The notes beneath the pieces are model-generated. The model made no database searches. It was not told the origin of the DNA and was given only the letters and a program-made list of their open reading frames with translations. Shown here in pieces: positions 51,068-59,863 of a stretch of 64,000 nucleotides of DNA (positions are counted from its first letter, which is position 1; every line of letters starts with the position of its first letter). The stretch lies in contig LVZA01000001.1 in the NCBI GenBank assembly GCA_023101505.1, positions 1,979,672 through 2,043,671 of the forward strand, given 5' to 3'. The DNA is from Pasteurellaceae bacterium Pebbles2 (lineage in GTDB: Bacteria > Pseudomonadota > Gammaproteobacteria > Enterobacterales > Pasteurellaceae). Position numbers and translations under genes: made by a program.

Positions 51068-51094
51068 TTAGGTTATCGATCACCGATAACCTAA
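51068..51094. repeat. Perfect 11-bp inverted repeat near the integrase remnant
   Basis: TTAGGTTATCG, a 5-base spacer and CGATAACCTAA form a perfect palindrome. No T run follows on either strand, so it is not a typical terminator. It may be a remnant recombination or regulator site. The remaining sequence to 51179 shows nothing recognisable. Confidence 0.6.
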
Positions 51095-51179
51095 AGTGGG
51101 AACAATGTAAATTAATGATTTAATTCTGTCTTTTGAGTGTTGCAGAAAAGTGAACCATTACAAGCAACCATTTTGTCTA

Positions 51180-52181
51180 TTAAGCGAAATGCAGCATTGC
51201 AAAATTCACCGCAAATCCACCAATAACTAGCCATAAGAATACCGCAAAACCTAAAATCAGCGGTTTGATGCCAGCTTGTTTGATTGCACTAATATGTGTG
51301 GTTAAACCGAGCGCAGACATTGCCATCATCAATAAAATGCCGTCAATTTGAATGAGTAATTGTACCAGTTGTTCGGGGAGAAAATGGAACGAATTAAACA
51401 CAGCAACTAAAATAAAATACAGTGCAAACCACGGCATATTGAATTTGGTTTTGCCACTTTGCCCTTGTTGTTTATGCAAATAAAAAGAAAGCACAATTAA
51501 AAACGGCGCAAGCATCATTACTCGTAGCATTTTGGTGATCACTGAAATATCGGCGACTTGCGCATTGATATTTTTGCCAGCGGTATAAACCTGTGCAACT
51601 TCGTGTACGGAAGAACCAATATAAATACCAAATTGATTATCGCTTAAGCCTTGAATTTCGTGGTAAATCGTTGGGTAGATAAACATCGAAATTGTGCCGA
51701 AAATTACGATTAAGGCAATCGCCACCGACACTTTGTGCGAATCTGCTTTGACCACGGGTTCAGCGGCTAAAATTGCCGCCGCACCACAAATGCTACAACC
51801 TGTGGCGGTAAGATAAACAATTTGTTTATCAATTTTTAGCAAATAAATACCTAATGCGAAGGTCACAAAAAAGGTGCTAACTAACATGATAACATCGGTA
51901 ATAATCGCATTTGCTCCAACGGCGGTGATGTCTTGAAAAGTGATATTAAAGCCGTATAAGATAATGCCGAAACGCAATAATTGCCCTTTGGCAAACATCA
52001 CGCCTGCGTTGGCTTGACTGGCAAATTTGGGGTAAATAGTGTTGCCGACGGCAAGCCCAAATAAAATTGCCAATGTCAGTGCGCCCAAATGCCACTGCGT
52101 TGCCCAATCAGTCATTGAGCTTAATTTGGCAAATAGCGTGATGATTGCCACAATGGCTAAGCCAATTAGTTTATTTTTCAT
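51180..52181 (-). CDS. YeiH/UPF0324 family membrane protein
   Basis: A 333-residue inner-membrane protein with about ten hydrophobic helices. Family landmarks are FAKGQLLRFGIILYGFNITF near residue 64, TGCSICGAAAILAAEPVVKA near 130 and IYIGSSVHEVAQVYTAGKNI near 190. The transport substrate of the family is not established, although sulfur compounds have been proposed for some members. It follows moeB by 12 bases on the same strand. Confidence 0.87.
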   Translation of the reverse strand: MKNKLIGLAIVAIITLFAKLSSMTDWATQWHLGALTLAILFGLAVGNTIYPKFASQANAGVMFAKGQLLRFGIILYGFNITFQDITAVGANAIITDVIMLVSTFFVTFALGIYLLKIDKQIVYLTATGCSICGAAAILAAEPVVKADSHKVSVAIALIVIFGTISMFIYPTIYHEIQGLSDNQFGIYIGSSVHEVAQVYTAGKNINAQVADISVITKMLRVMMLAPFLIVLSFYLHKQQGQSGKTKFNMPWFALYFILVAVFNSFHFLPEQLVQLLIQIDGILLMMAMSALGLTTHISAIKQAGIKPLILGFAVFLWLVIGGFAVNFAMLHFA

Positions 52182-52193
52182 AATATTATCTCA

Positions 52194-52916
52194 TTAGCAA
52201 GGTAATTTTATTTCTCGGAATGTCATTGTGAGCCCGTCGATCATTAGCAAGCGTCCTGTTAAATTCTTGCCAATTTTTAACCGCACTTTAATAGCTTCAA
52301 AGGCTTGAATTGAGCCAACAATGCCCACAATAGGCGAAAGCACCCCTGCTTCCACACAGCTTAGCGCATTTTCGCCAAAAAGTTGGCTAAGCTGGCGATA
52401 GGTTGGCGTGTTTGGTTCATAAGTGAACACCGAAACGTGCCCTTCCATACGAATTGCCGCCCCTGAAATAAGTGGCACTTTGGCTTGCTCACACGCCTGG
52501 TCGAGCTGATTTCGGCTTTCTACGTTGTCGGTACAATCAAGCACCACATCAAACTGCGGTATAAATTCCGCTAGTTTTTCTGCCGACAATTTTTGCGCCA
52601 CGCATTCAATTTCGATGTGTGGATTAAGGGCTTGCAGCGCGAGTTGAGCGGATTGCACTTTGGGCATTTCTAAACGAGCATCGCAATGTAACACTTGGCG
52701 TTGTAAATTGGATAAAGACACGGTGTCGAAGTCGAGTAGTGTTAAATGCCCTACGCCTGCAGCAGCTAAATATTGGCTGGCAGCGCAGCCCAAACCGCCC
52801 AAGCCAACGATTAACATTCGGCTGTCTTTTAAGCGTTCTTGACCGTCAAAATCAATCGCTTTGAGAATGATTTGACGGTTATAGCGCAATTCTTCTTGAT
52901 AACTTAATTCCGCCAT
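52194..52916 (-). CDS. moeB: Molybdopterin-synthase adenylyltransferase MoeB-like
   Basis: Adenylates the C-terminal glycine of MoaD so that sulfur can be loaded. The 240-residue protein has the nucleotide-binding loop LIVGLGGLGCAASQYLAAAG near residue 35, LSNLQRQVLH, DCTDNVESRNQLD and ENALSCVEAGVLSPIVG. The four zinc-binding cysteines of E. coli MoeB (two CxxC pairs) are absent: the first pair position reads PTYRQLS, and the protein stops at KLPC before the second. It pairs with moeA (4 bases upstream), as in E. coli. A HesA/ThiF paralogue is the alternative. Confidence 0.9.
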   Translation of the reverse strand: MAELSYQEELRYNRQIILKAIDFDGQERLKDSRMLIVGLGGLGCAASQYLAAAGVGHLTLLDFDTVSLSNLQRQVLHCDARLEMPKVQSAQLALQALNPHIEIECVAQKLSAEKLAEFIPQFDVVLDCTDNVESRNQLDQACEQAKVPLISGAAIRMEGHVSVFTYEPNTPTYRQLSQLFGENALSCVEAGVLSPIVGIVGSIQAFEAIKVRLKIGKNLTGRLLMIDGLTMTFREIKLPC

Positions 52917-52919
52917 AAT

Positions 52920-54114
52920 TTAGCCTAATAAATGATTGTAAGGTTCAATGGTTACTGTTTCGCCGACAGCAATATTGCCACGTTCTTGTTCAAGGCGAAT
53001 AAAGCAATTACTTTTCACAAAGGTGCTGAATAAATGCGAACCTTGAAAGCCCACCGGTTCAACTTCAATTTGCCCTTGCGCATTCAGTTGATAAAAACAC
53101 GCTGAAAATCTAAACGGCCCACTGCCTTTTTCATTGGGCTACGAGCAATGGCTTGAATTGTGGCGCTGGCTGAAATATTGCGCCTGATAATTTGGCGATA
53201 ACAGGCTGCACTAATTGATAAAACGTAACGAGCGCAGAAACAGGATTGCCCGGTAAACCGCAGAACCACGCATTGTCTAATTTACCAAAAGCAAAAGGTT
53301 TACCTGGTTTGATGGCGAGTTTCCAAAAGTTGATTGCGCCCACTTTTTCTAGCACAGTTTTGGTGAAATCAGCTTCGCCCACCGACACGCCGCCGCTAGT
53401 AATCACCAAATCAGCTTGTTGTTGCGCTTGTAAAAAGGCTTGTTTCAAATTGCGCTGGATTATCAGGCAAAATGCCGAAATCAAGCACGTCGCAGTCTAA
53501 TTTTTGTAACATTAATTTTACTGCAAAACGGTTCGTATCGTAAATTTGACCTGTTTGCAATGGCTGTCCAATAGGCACTAATTCATCACCTGTTGAAAGT
53601 ACCGCAACGGTTAAACGAGGGTAAACTTCTACTTGCGCAATACCAAGAGAAGCGAGCAGTGGCAGCGAAACTGCGGTGAGTTTTTGCCCTTTTTTTAGCA
53701 CCACATCACCACGTTTTACATCTTCGCCAATGCGGGGATATTTTGGTTAATCTTCGGCAGAGTGTTAAAAGTTACCGTACCATCATCGCTAACTTGCACA
53801 TCTTCTTGCATTACCACCGCATCTGCGCCATCGGGAATGAGTGCGCCTGTCATAATTCGCACCGCACTTTGCGCTTTCCATTCGCCAACAAAGGGTTGCC
53901 AGCAAAGATTTTTACCAGCAACAGACAGCGTCAGCGATTGTGTTAAATCGGCTAAACGCACATAACCGTCCATTGCGGAATTCGAAAGGGATTAATTGGC
54001 GAATGACATCTTGAGCGCAAACTAATTGGCGGCTTGTTGAATATCGACAAGGTGGCTTTTTTGTGGCGTTGGCAAGGGCAACATTTGATCGAGAGCTTGT
54101 TCTAACGTAAGCAT
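52920..54114 (-). pseudogene. moeA: Molybdopterin molybdenumtransferase MoeA, frameshifted
   Basis: Full-length MoeA can be read from MLTLEQALDQML (ATG 54114) to the end TIEPYNHLLG (stop 52920-52922), but only by changing frame several times: near 54030, 54000-53960, 53735, 53470 and 53130. Conserved parts include [70 protein letters not shown] and [10 protein letters not shown]...GLPGNPVSA. MoeA inserts molybdate into adenylated molybdopterin. Protein similarity is strong throughout, so single-base sequence errors are more likely than true decay. As written, the gene is broken. Confidence 0.88.
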
Positions 54115-54198
54115 ATAATCCTTTTGATTGATGTCGCTAAATAGGGATATTCTACATCTAAAATGAACAAAAATGGCAAAAAATGAAACCGATTTAAC

Positions 54199-54793
54199 TT
54201 AAAAATAAGCCGCGAGAATAGCGATTTCATTAAGTTTCCGCCACTGATGGTAGTCGTAATTCCCTTTTGATTTGAGAAGTTAGCAAAACCACAAAGTGCA
54301 AACTAACAAGACCATTGTGCACCTAATATTTGTGCTTTCAAAATTTCCAGCAATATTCTTCCCAAGGGATACCAATTAATAAGCTAATGGTTTAAATACC
54401 CAACCGAAAATACTTTGTAGACACCGAAAAGTGAATCCCCAGTTGAATAACGCAATTAAACCGATGAAATTAACATTGCGTTGAATGCTAATTGCAGCAG
54501 AGCTTGCGCCTTGCGCCATTGCTTCAGTAAACTGGCATGCTTTGGCCACAAATTCATAACTTTTTAAATTTTGTTTCATGGCATTTGTAACCAAAAAACA
54601 AGTAATTATAAAGACAAAATCAAACCATTGAAACCATAATTTTTTTGGAAATTTTTTAACGGCCCATTAAAGGCCTAGCGATTGATGGTAACGCGCAAAA
54701 TATTTCAATTTGCTATTTAATTAATGAATTTGAAAATGCAAATGCAATTAGTAACAACGCGAAGATACCGATGATACTCATTAAAATGTCCAT
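54199..54793 (-). pseudogene. nupC: Remnant of a NupC-family concentrative nucleoside transporter
   Basis: The intact start (ATG 54793, ribosome site GAGGT) reads MDILMSIIGIFALLLIAFAFS, typical of the first helix of these nucleoside transporters. After about 26 codons it stops. The match resumes in other frames only in the C-terminal third: QGASSAAISIQRN, NFIGLIALFNWGF, SIFGWVFKPLAY, IGIPWEEY and FALCGFANFS. The span of 595 bases is about half of the roughly 1.2 kb needed, so the middle is deleted. The neighbouring yjjW-yjjI match the H. influenzae order HI0519-HI0520-HI0521. Confidence 0.75.
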
Positions 54794-54879
54794 ATTAGAC
54801 CTCAATATTGATTAATAAAAAAAGCATAGCGATTATACTTTTTTATATCGAAATACACAAAGCAAAAAGTCGTGAAATG

Positions 54880-54895
54880 AGTGAGATGGATCACA
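54880..54895 (-). promoter_or_regulatory. CRP-type site upstream of nupC remnant
   Basis: The half sites AGTGA and TCACA (as read on the plus strand) are separated by six bases, matching the CRP consensus TGTGAN6TCACA at nine of ten positions. The site is 87 bases before the nupC start, a reasonable distance for CRP activation of a nucleoside uptake gene. Confidence 0.6.
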
Positions 54896-55004
54896 AATTA
54901 ACGACAAAAAAGAGGCTTTTGTAATGCCCCTTAGATTTTGTTTTTTTTGTGCGATTATGGTTGCTTTCTTGCCAAAAGTGCGGTGTTTTTTTAACAAGTT
55001 TTCC

Positions 55005-55834
55005 TTAACAAATCACCACAATTTTTTTTATGCCACATTGTTTGGCATAATCGGCGAGAGCTTGAGTTTCTTCAATGCTTGGAATATGTGGTTCTAAACC
55101 TTGTGGATCTCTCGTGCCTTTGTTATGCACTCGGATTAATTTAAACACTACATCGGGATAGGCTTGCAATAATTCGGCAGTTTGTGCCACTAGTGTATAC
55201 GCATTAAAGAAATTCTTCACGAAAACTAACCGCACTTCTTCCACTTTATCCATTTCAAGCAAGCGTTTTAAGTTCAAATAATTACGTTGTAACTTATCGG
55301 CTTTAATCTTGGCGACAGTGGGAATGACTTGCGTTGGCGTTTGCCTTGTTGATTTTTTCGCTCAAAACAAAGAGTTTCTAGACCAGCGCCCGCCTTTAAG
55401 ATCGAATAAAAATTTATCGGTAACTTCAATTAAAGGTAAGATTTTATCGAATTCAAAAAAGCCGCTGCTATCAAGATAACAGCTTAATCCTTGTTGGCGT
55501 AAGGCATTGAAAAGTGGTACTAATTTTCGATGATGCAAGGTTGGCTCGCCACCTGAAACCGTAACGCCACGAATGAAAGGTTCCATCGCTCATATAAATA
55601 TTGCAAACTGACTAATTTGCTGTCGGGGCTGTAACGAGGAATCGTTTCGGGGTTGTGGCAATAAAGACAGTTTAGCTTGCAACCTTGCAGAAAAATACTG
55701 GTGCGATTGCCTTGCCCCTCGACATTAGAAAAGGGGATTATCCGATGCAGCGGCACGGTGATATTTGCAAGTTCATCAGCAAAAAGTGCGGTTATTTCAC
55801 CGCACTTTTTGGCGTTTTGCATTTCGCTGTGCAT
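55005..55834 (-). pseudogene. yjjW: Glycyl-radical enzyme activase YjjW, frameshifted
   Basis: Radical SAM activase expected to install the glycyl radical in YjjI. The start region (ATG 55834) leads to HRIIPFSNVEGQGNR and the cluster motif GCKLNCLYCHNPET; VTVSGGEPTLHH follows, then FDLKGG and the C-terminal VRLVFVKNFFNAYTLV and KLIRVHNKGTRDPQG. Frame changes are needed near 55590 and 55330-55370. Unlike the E. coli protein as I recall it, there is no cysteine-rich ferredoxin-type insert after the SAM cluster. An N-terminal extension of about 30 residues contains two inverted uptake signals encoding KKCGEITALFA. It starts directly after yjjI. Confidence 0.8.
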
Positions 55835-57375
55835 TTAAGCGGCGCAGACATCGTCTTCATCACGTAATTGGCGGTCGAATACATTGGCGCAATCGTCAGT
55901 ACCAGCGCCATACCACGTGGTATCTCGCAACACCGCTTCGCCTTTGCGGAAACGTTCGACTTCGCTTTTCTTCACTAAATAACCTGTTACACGAATTAAA
56001 TCAGTGTTTTTCAAATAGGTGGTGATGTAGCGATAGCCTAATTGGAATGAACCGTCGATAATATCCACCACGGCATCAAGGTGGTCTAAATAGCCTTGAT
56101 CAAAAGCAAATAAATCGCCTGTGCCAGATGGGAAATATTTATGATACGGCGCAGATTGTTTCAAATGCGCTAATAAAGTCGGTTCTTCGCCCACACGAAT
56201 ACGGTGCGCTGGCGTGTTGAGTTTATCTTCAGCGTGGTTGCTTGCGCCCACTTGAGCGTGCAATAAATAGCGATTGTTAGTGCGTTCCACATAAACGCCC
56301 TCGTGCGCTTGATTTACTGCGCTTAATTTATCCATAATCGCTGTTGCGATTTCTTCACCACGTGCGCTTTGCCCAAAGGTTTCTTGCAATCCCTCTTGTT
56401 GTAGGAAGTGGTTTGTTGCATCAGCAAGTCCGACAATGGCAATCATACTAGTGAAATTTTCACGGCGAATAAAGCCCTCACGCACTAAGAAATCACTGTT
56501 GAAGAACTTGCTTTTTTCTACTAAATAATGATGGCGTTTGTCCATTGTTGAAAGGCTAAATTTGCCACTTTTGGCAACAATTCGTTGACCATTTCATCAA
56601 CGCTTGAACACGCTCGAGCAATCGTGCCCAAGCGCAAACGAGTTAAAGTATAAGCACCACCGCATTCAGGCAATGCATTATAACAACTTGCCACGCCATA
56701 TTGTTCGCCCAAATCTTGAATATAATAAGGGTCATTAGCAAAGGACGGCTTAGACACTAATAAACAGGCTTTCGCCGCAAGCTCAGCAAATTCTCGGCTT
56801 GTTTTTTGTTTATCGTAGCGAATGGTCATATTCGGTGTGGTATTTTCCAATTCAATCACCGCTTGTAAAATCAGGCGACCTGCTTTAGTGTCGTAAGGCC
56901 CAACATTGGCGTGGCAAAATGAATCTGGAATGGTTTTATCAATGTGATTTAAAAAACGTTTAATTTTTATATAATCTTGTTTTTCATCAGTAATAAACGG
57001 CTCGAGCAACACATCAAGGCGACCAATATAAACAGGGTAGGTCGTAATCGACGGTACATTCGCATATAAAATTAACAAGCCATCTAAAGCCTCGTCTAAA
57101 TTGGTTGGCGCAGGCAAGTCTAAAAATTGGCAACCTTTTTCGATATAAACATTATAATCAGGCAAAATATAACGAGGGCGATAAATAGCGTGCCCCTCAT
57201 TTAAATCGCAAATCATCTGATTTTCAATATATTGCCATTCTTCATCAGTATAATTTAGCAAGGTTTTTGGGTTAATTAAGCGTTCTGCGATGTTGCCTAA
57301 AATCATTAATTTTTGCTGGCAAGTCAATGAATTAGATTCAACGGTGTCGATAATATCTTGAAGTGAAGATTGCAT
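55835..57375 (-). pseudogene. yjjI: YjjI family glycyl-radical enzyme, one frameshift
   Basis: A roughly 513-residue DUF3029 protein. The N-terminal half (to 56521) contains VASCYNALPECGGAYTLTR with candidate active-site cysteines. The C-terminal half continues in the next frame from MDKRHHYLVEKSKFF, with FASMIAIVGLADATNHFL-like, RVGEEPTLL, and the glycyl-radical loop RVTGYLVKK (Gly codon 55982-55984). A single missing A at CAACAATGG (about 56540) separates them. YjjI substrates are unknown. With YjjW it forms an enzyme-activase pair. A near-perfect CRP site lies upstream. Confidence 0.85.
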
Positions 57376-57459
57376 ATTGATTGACCTTATCGTGAAAGAA
57401 AAGAGAGTTTAATTATAAAATAATCGACACACAAAATACAGTTTAAGCACGGTGTAAAT

Positions 57460-57475
57460 TGTGAGCTAGATCACA
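57460..57475 (-). promoter_or_regulatory. CRP-binding site upstream of yjjI
   Basis: TGTGAGCTAGATCACA has both TGTGA and TCACA half sites intact and differs from the ideal CRP palindrome at one position. It is 85 bases upstream of the yjjI start, placing it near a likely -41 or -61 activation position. It is also about 130 bases from folE on the other strand. Confidence 0.8.
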
Positions 57476-57605
57476 GTTTTAGCATTTACTGTATCAAAAT
57501 TATCAGTGTTCAATCGGAAAACTTTTCATTCTTTAAATGTATATTCTCATTTCATTCTTAGCAGAATGTTTGCTAGAATAGCCGATTATTTTATGGGAGT
57601 AGTGA

Positions 57606-58266
57606 ATGAGCAATATTTCAACAGAAGCGGCTAAAGTGCGTGATGCTTTAGTGGCAAAGGGAATTGAAACCCCAATGGTTAAAATTGACTTTACGCAAAC
57701 AAAAGATGATCGCCGCAGCAAAATTGAAGGCAAAATGCGTGAAGTGCTTGAATTAATCGGATTAGATTTAACTGACGATAGCATTGAAGAAACGCCACAT
57801 CGTTTAGCAAAAATGTTTGTGGACGAAATTTTTAGCGGCTTGGATTACGCCAATTTCCCTAAAATTACCAATATTGAAAATCGAATGAAAGTGAGCGAAA
57901 TGGTATTGGTGAATGACGTAACGTTAACCAGCACCTGCGAACACCATTTTGTAACGATTGACGGTATGGGTTTCGGTGGCATATTATCCGAAAAAATGGG
58001 TAATTGGCTTGTCGAAAATTAATCGAGTGTGGCATTTTTTGCCCAACGGCCACAAGTACAAGAACGTTTGACTGAACAAATTTTGTTGGCATTTCAACTA
58101 TTTTGGAAACCGATGACGTGGCAGTTTATGTGAAAGCAACGCATTTTTGCGTAAAATGCCGTGCATTAAAGACAGCAACAGTTACACGGTAACATCAGCT
58201 TTCGGCGGTGTATTCCTTGATGATCGTGAAACTCGCAAAGAATTTTTGAGCTTAATTAATAAATAA
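57606..58266 (+). pseudogene. folE: GTP cyclohydrolase I, frameshifted
   Basis: Makes 7,8-dihydroneopterin triphosphate from GTP for folate synthesis and queuosine. The first frame (to 58022) carries [21 protein letters not shown] and [13 protein letters not shown] with zinc and active-site residues. Thereafter the conserved sequence is found by switching frame: [48 protein letters not shown], and [19 protein letters not shown] to a stop at 58264-58266. At least four single-base changes are needed (near 57970, 58027, 58100 and 58160). Folate synthesis is normally essential, so these are probably sequence errors. Ribosome site GGGAGT. Confidence 0.88.
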
Positions 58267-58279
58267 TTTTCTTTATCCA

Positions 58280-58311
58280 TAAAAAGTGCGGTGAATTTCA
58301 CCGCACTTTTT
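58280..58311. terminator. Uptake-signal inverted pair between folE and the efflux lipoprotein gene
   Basis: AAAAAGTGCGGTGAA and TTCACCGCACTTTTT form a tight stem between the convergent genes; it overlaps the last codons of the minus-strand gene. Confidence 0.82.
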
Positions 58312-59692
58312 CGTTATTCCATTCCAAATTAGAATTTCGTTGAGTAATAACACCCATTGCACTATAAATTGCGTTTTCATTTTGAATAACCGCATATTTT
58401 GCATTCAAGATAGCCACTTGTGAGGCTTTTTCGGTATTGGCTGCATTTAACCATTCTCTTAACTCAGACACGCCAGCGTTGTAGCGGTTTTGATAATATT
58501 TGGTAATGCGTTGATCGTAATCGTATTTTTTCTTCAAATTGGTATAATTTTGTTGCGATTGCGTATAAGCAAATAGTTGGTGTCGATTTCGTTCAATGCG
58601 GTGGTGATGCCTTGCTCATAAGTCAGGCGAGCACTTCATAAGCCGCTTCTGAAATTTTCACATTCCATTTCACGTGATTCCAATCTAAGAATGGCAAGCT
58701 AATGCCTAATGTGCCAGCGGCGAGTGGATTGTCGAAAGCATTGCCTACTTATTGCCGCTAGACGATAAGCTGCCGCCTAAACTAATGGTTGAAACCACGA
58801 TTTTTGTGTTGCTTTGGCATCTTTAAATGCACTGCTTAAGCGGTATAAATTACCTTTAACATCAGGGCGATTAGCAATGGTTGAAACTGGCACATTTAAA
58901 TTCACTGGCACAGTTTTCACATTTAAAATATGTGGAAAGCTAATGTTAAGTGGTTGATTTGGCTTTAAATTTAATAAATTACGCAAAGTTGCTCGGCAAT
59001 TTTTACGCTGAGTTTGATAAGTAATTAAATTATTTCTCGCCACCAATACAGCTTGTTGTGCTTGGTCGGTGCTGGCACGGTCGGCAACCCTTGAGCAAGG
59101 CGATTTTGCATAATTTTGTTAATTTGGCTGTAATAGCTAATTGTGTCATTGGTTGCCGCAATAGCATCATTTAAATACGCCATTTGATAATAGCTCACCA
59201 CCACAGAGTTCACCAATGAAAGGCGAGCAGCAGCAAGATCTTGTTCAGTGGCTTTTACATTCCATTCAGCGCATTCGCCATATCAGCTAAACGACGCCAT
59301 AAATCCAAAGTGTAGCTCACACTCAAAGAAGCGCCGTGGCTAATGGTGGAAATTTGAACCTGGATTAATTGGACGGCTTGCTGAAGATTGGGCAGAACCA
59401 CTGAAGTTAGGCACTAAATCTGCGCCTAATAAATTGGCTTGATAAAGGGCAATTCACTGAAATGGCGGCTTTTGTAAATCTTTATTATTCAATAAAGCCT
59501 GTTCAACCACACGGTTAAGTTGTGCATCATTATACAACGCCCACCAATTTTCTTTAATATTATATTGTTGGGTAATTTGTTCATATTGTTGATAATCTTG
59601 TTTGTTTGCTGATAAGAATTATCAATATTTGCACAGCCTATCAAGGCGGTTGAGAAAATCACACTTAAGGCGATTTTATTCAGTTTTAACAT
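58298..59692 (-). pseudogene. Outer-membrane efflux lipoprotein (NodT/TolC-like), frameshifted
   Basis: The precursor start MLKLNKIALSVIFSTALIGC has a lipobox LIGC (Cys20). Continuing across frame changes one reads ENWWALYNDAQLNRVVEQAL, YTLDLWRRLADMANAAEWNV, LVNSVVVSYYQMAYLNDAI, VSTIANRPDVKGNLYRLSSA and NRYNAGVSELREWLNAANTE, the standard layout of RND outer-membrane channel lipoproteins of about 465 residues. At least five frame changes occur. The gene is downstream of macA and macB, so it probably supplies the outer-membrane channel of the same pump, but a 170-base gap with its own operator-like palindrome suggests separate control. Confidence 0.8.
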
Positions 59693-59782
59693 ATTTGTCC
59701 TTAATAAAGAGAGAAAAGTAGGTGAAAATGTTGTGTTTTTTGCACCGCACTTTTTAATATATTCTTCATATTACTTTTAATG

Positions 59783-59796
59783 AATGAACGTTCGTT
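59783..59796. promoter_or_regulatory. Palindromic operator-like site (TetR style) in the efflux locus
   Basis: AATGAACGTTCGTT is a 14-base palindrome with one mismatched pair, centred on AACGTT. It lies 90 bases upstream of the outer-membrane lipoprotein gene, between macB and that gene. TetR-family repressors often use such GAACGTTC cores. No regulator gene is adjacent, so the assignment is tentative. Confidence 0.4.
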
Positions 59797-59863
59797 ATTT
59801 TTCTCGGCTATTTTAGCAGAAATTTATTTTTTTCTACTATTTTAACTGCCAAATTGACGGCGT

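Noticed and set aside
56520-56545. Possible programmed frameshift in yjjI at CAACAATGG
   Set aside because: No slippery heptamer or stimulatory structure is evident, and neighbouring unrelated genes carry similar single-base breaks, so a sequence error is simpler.
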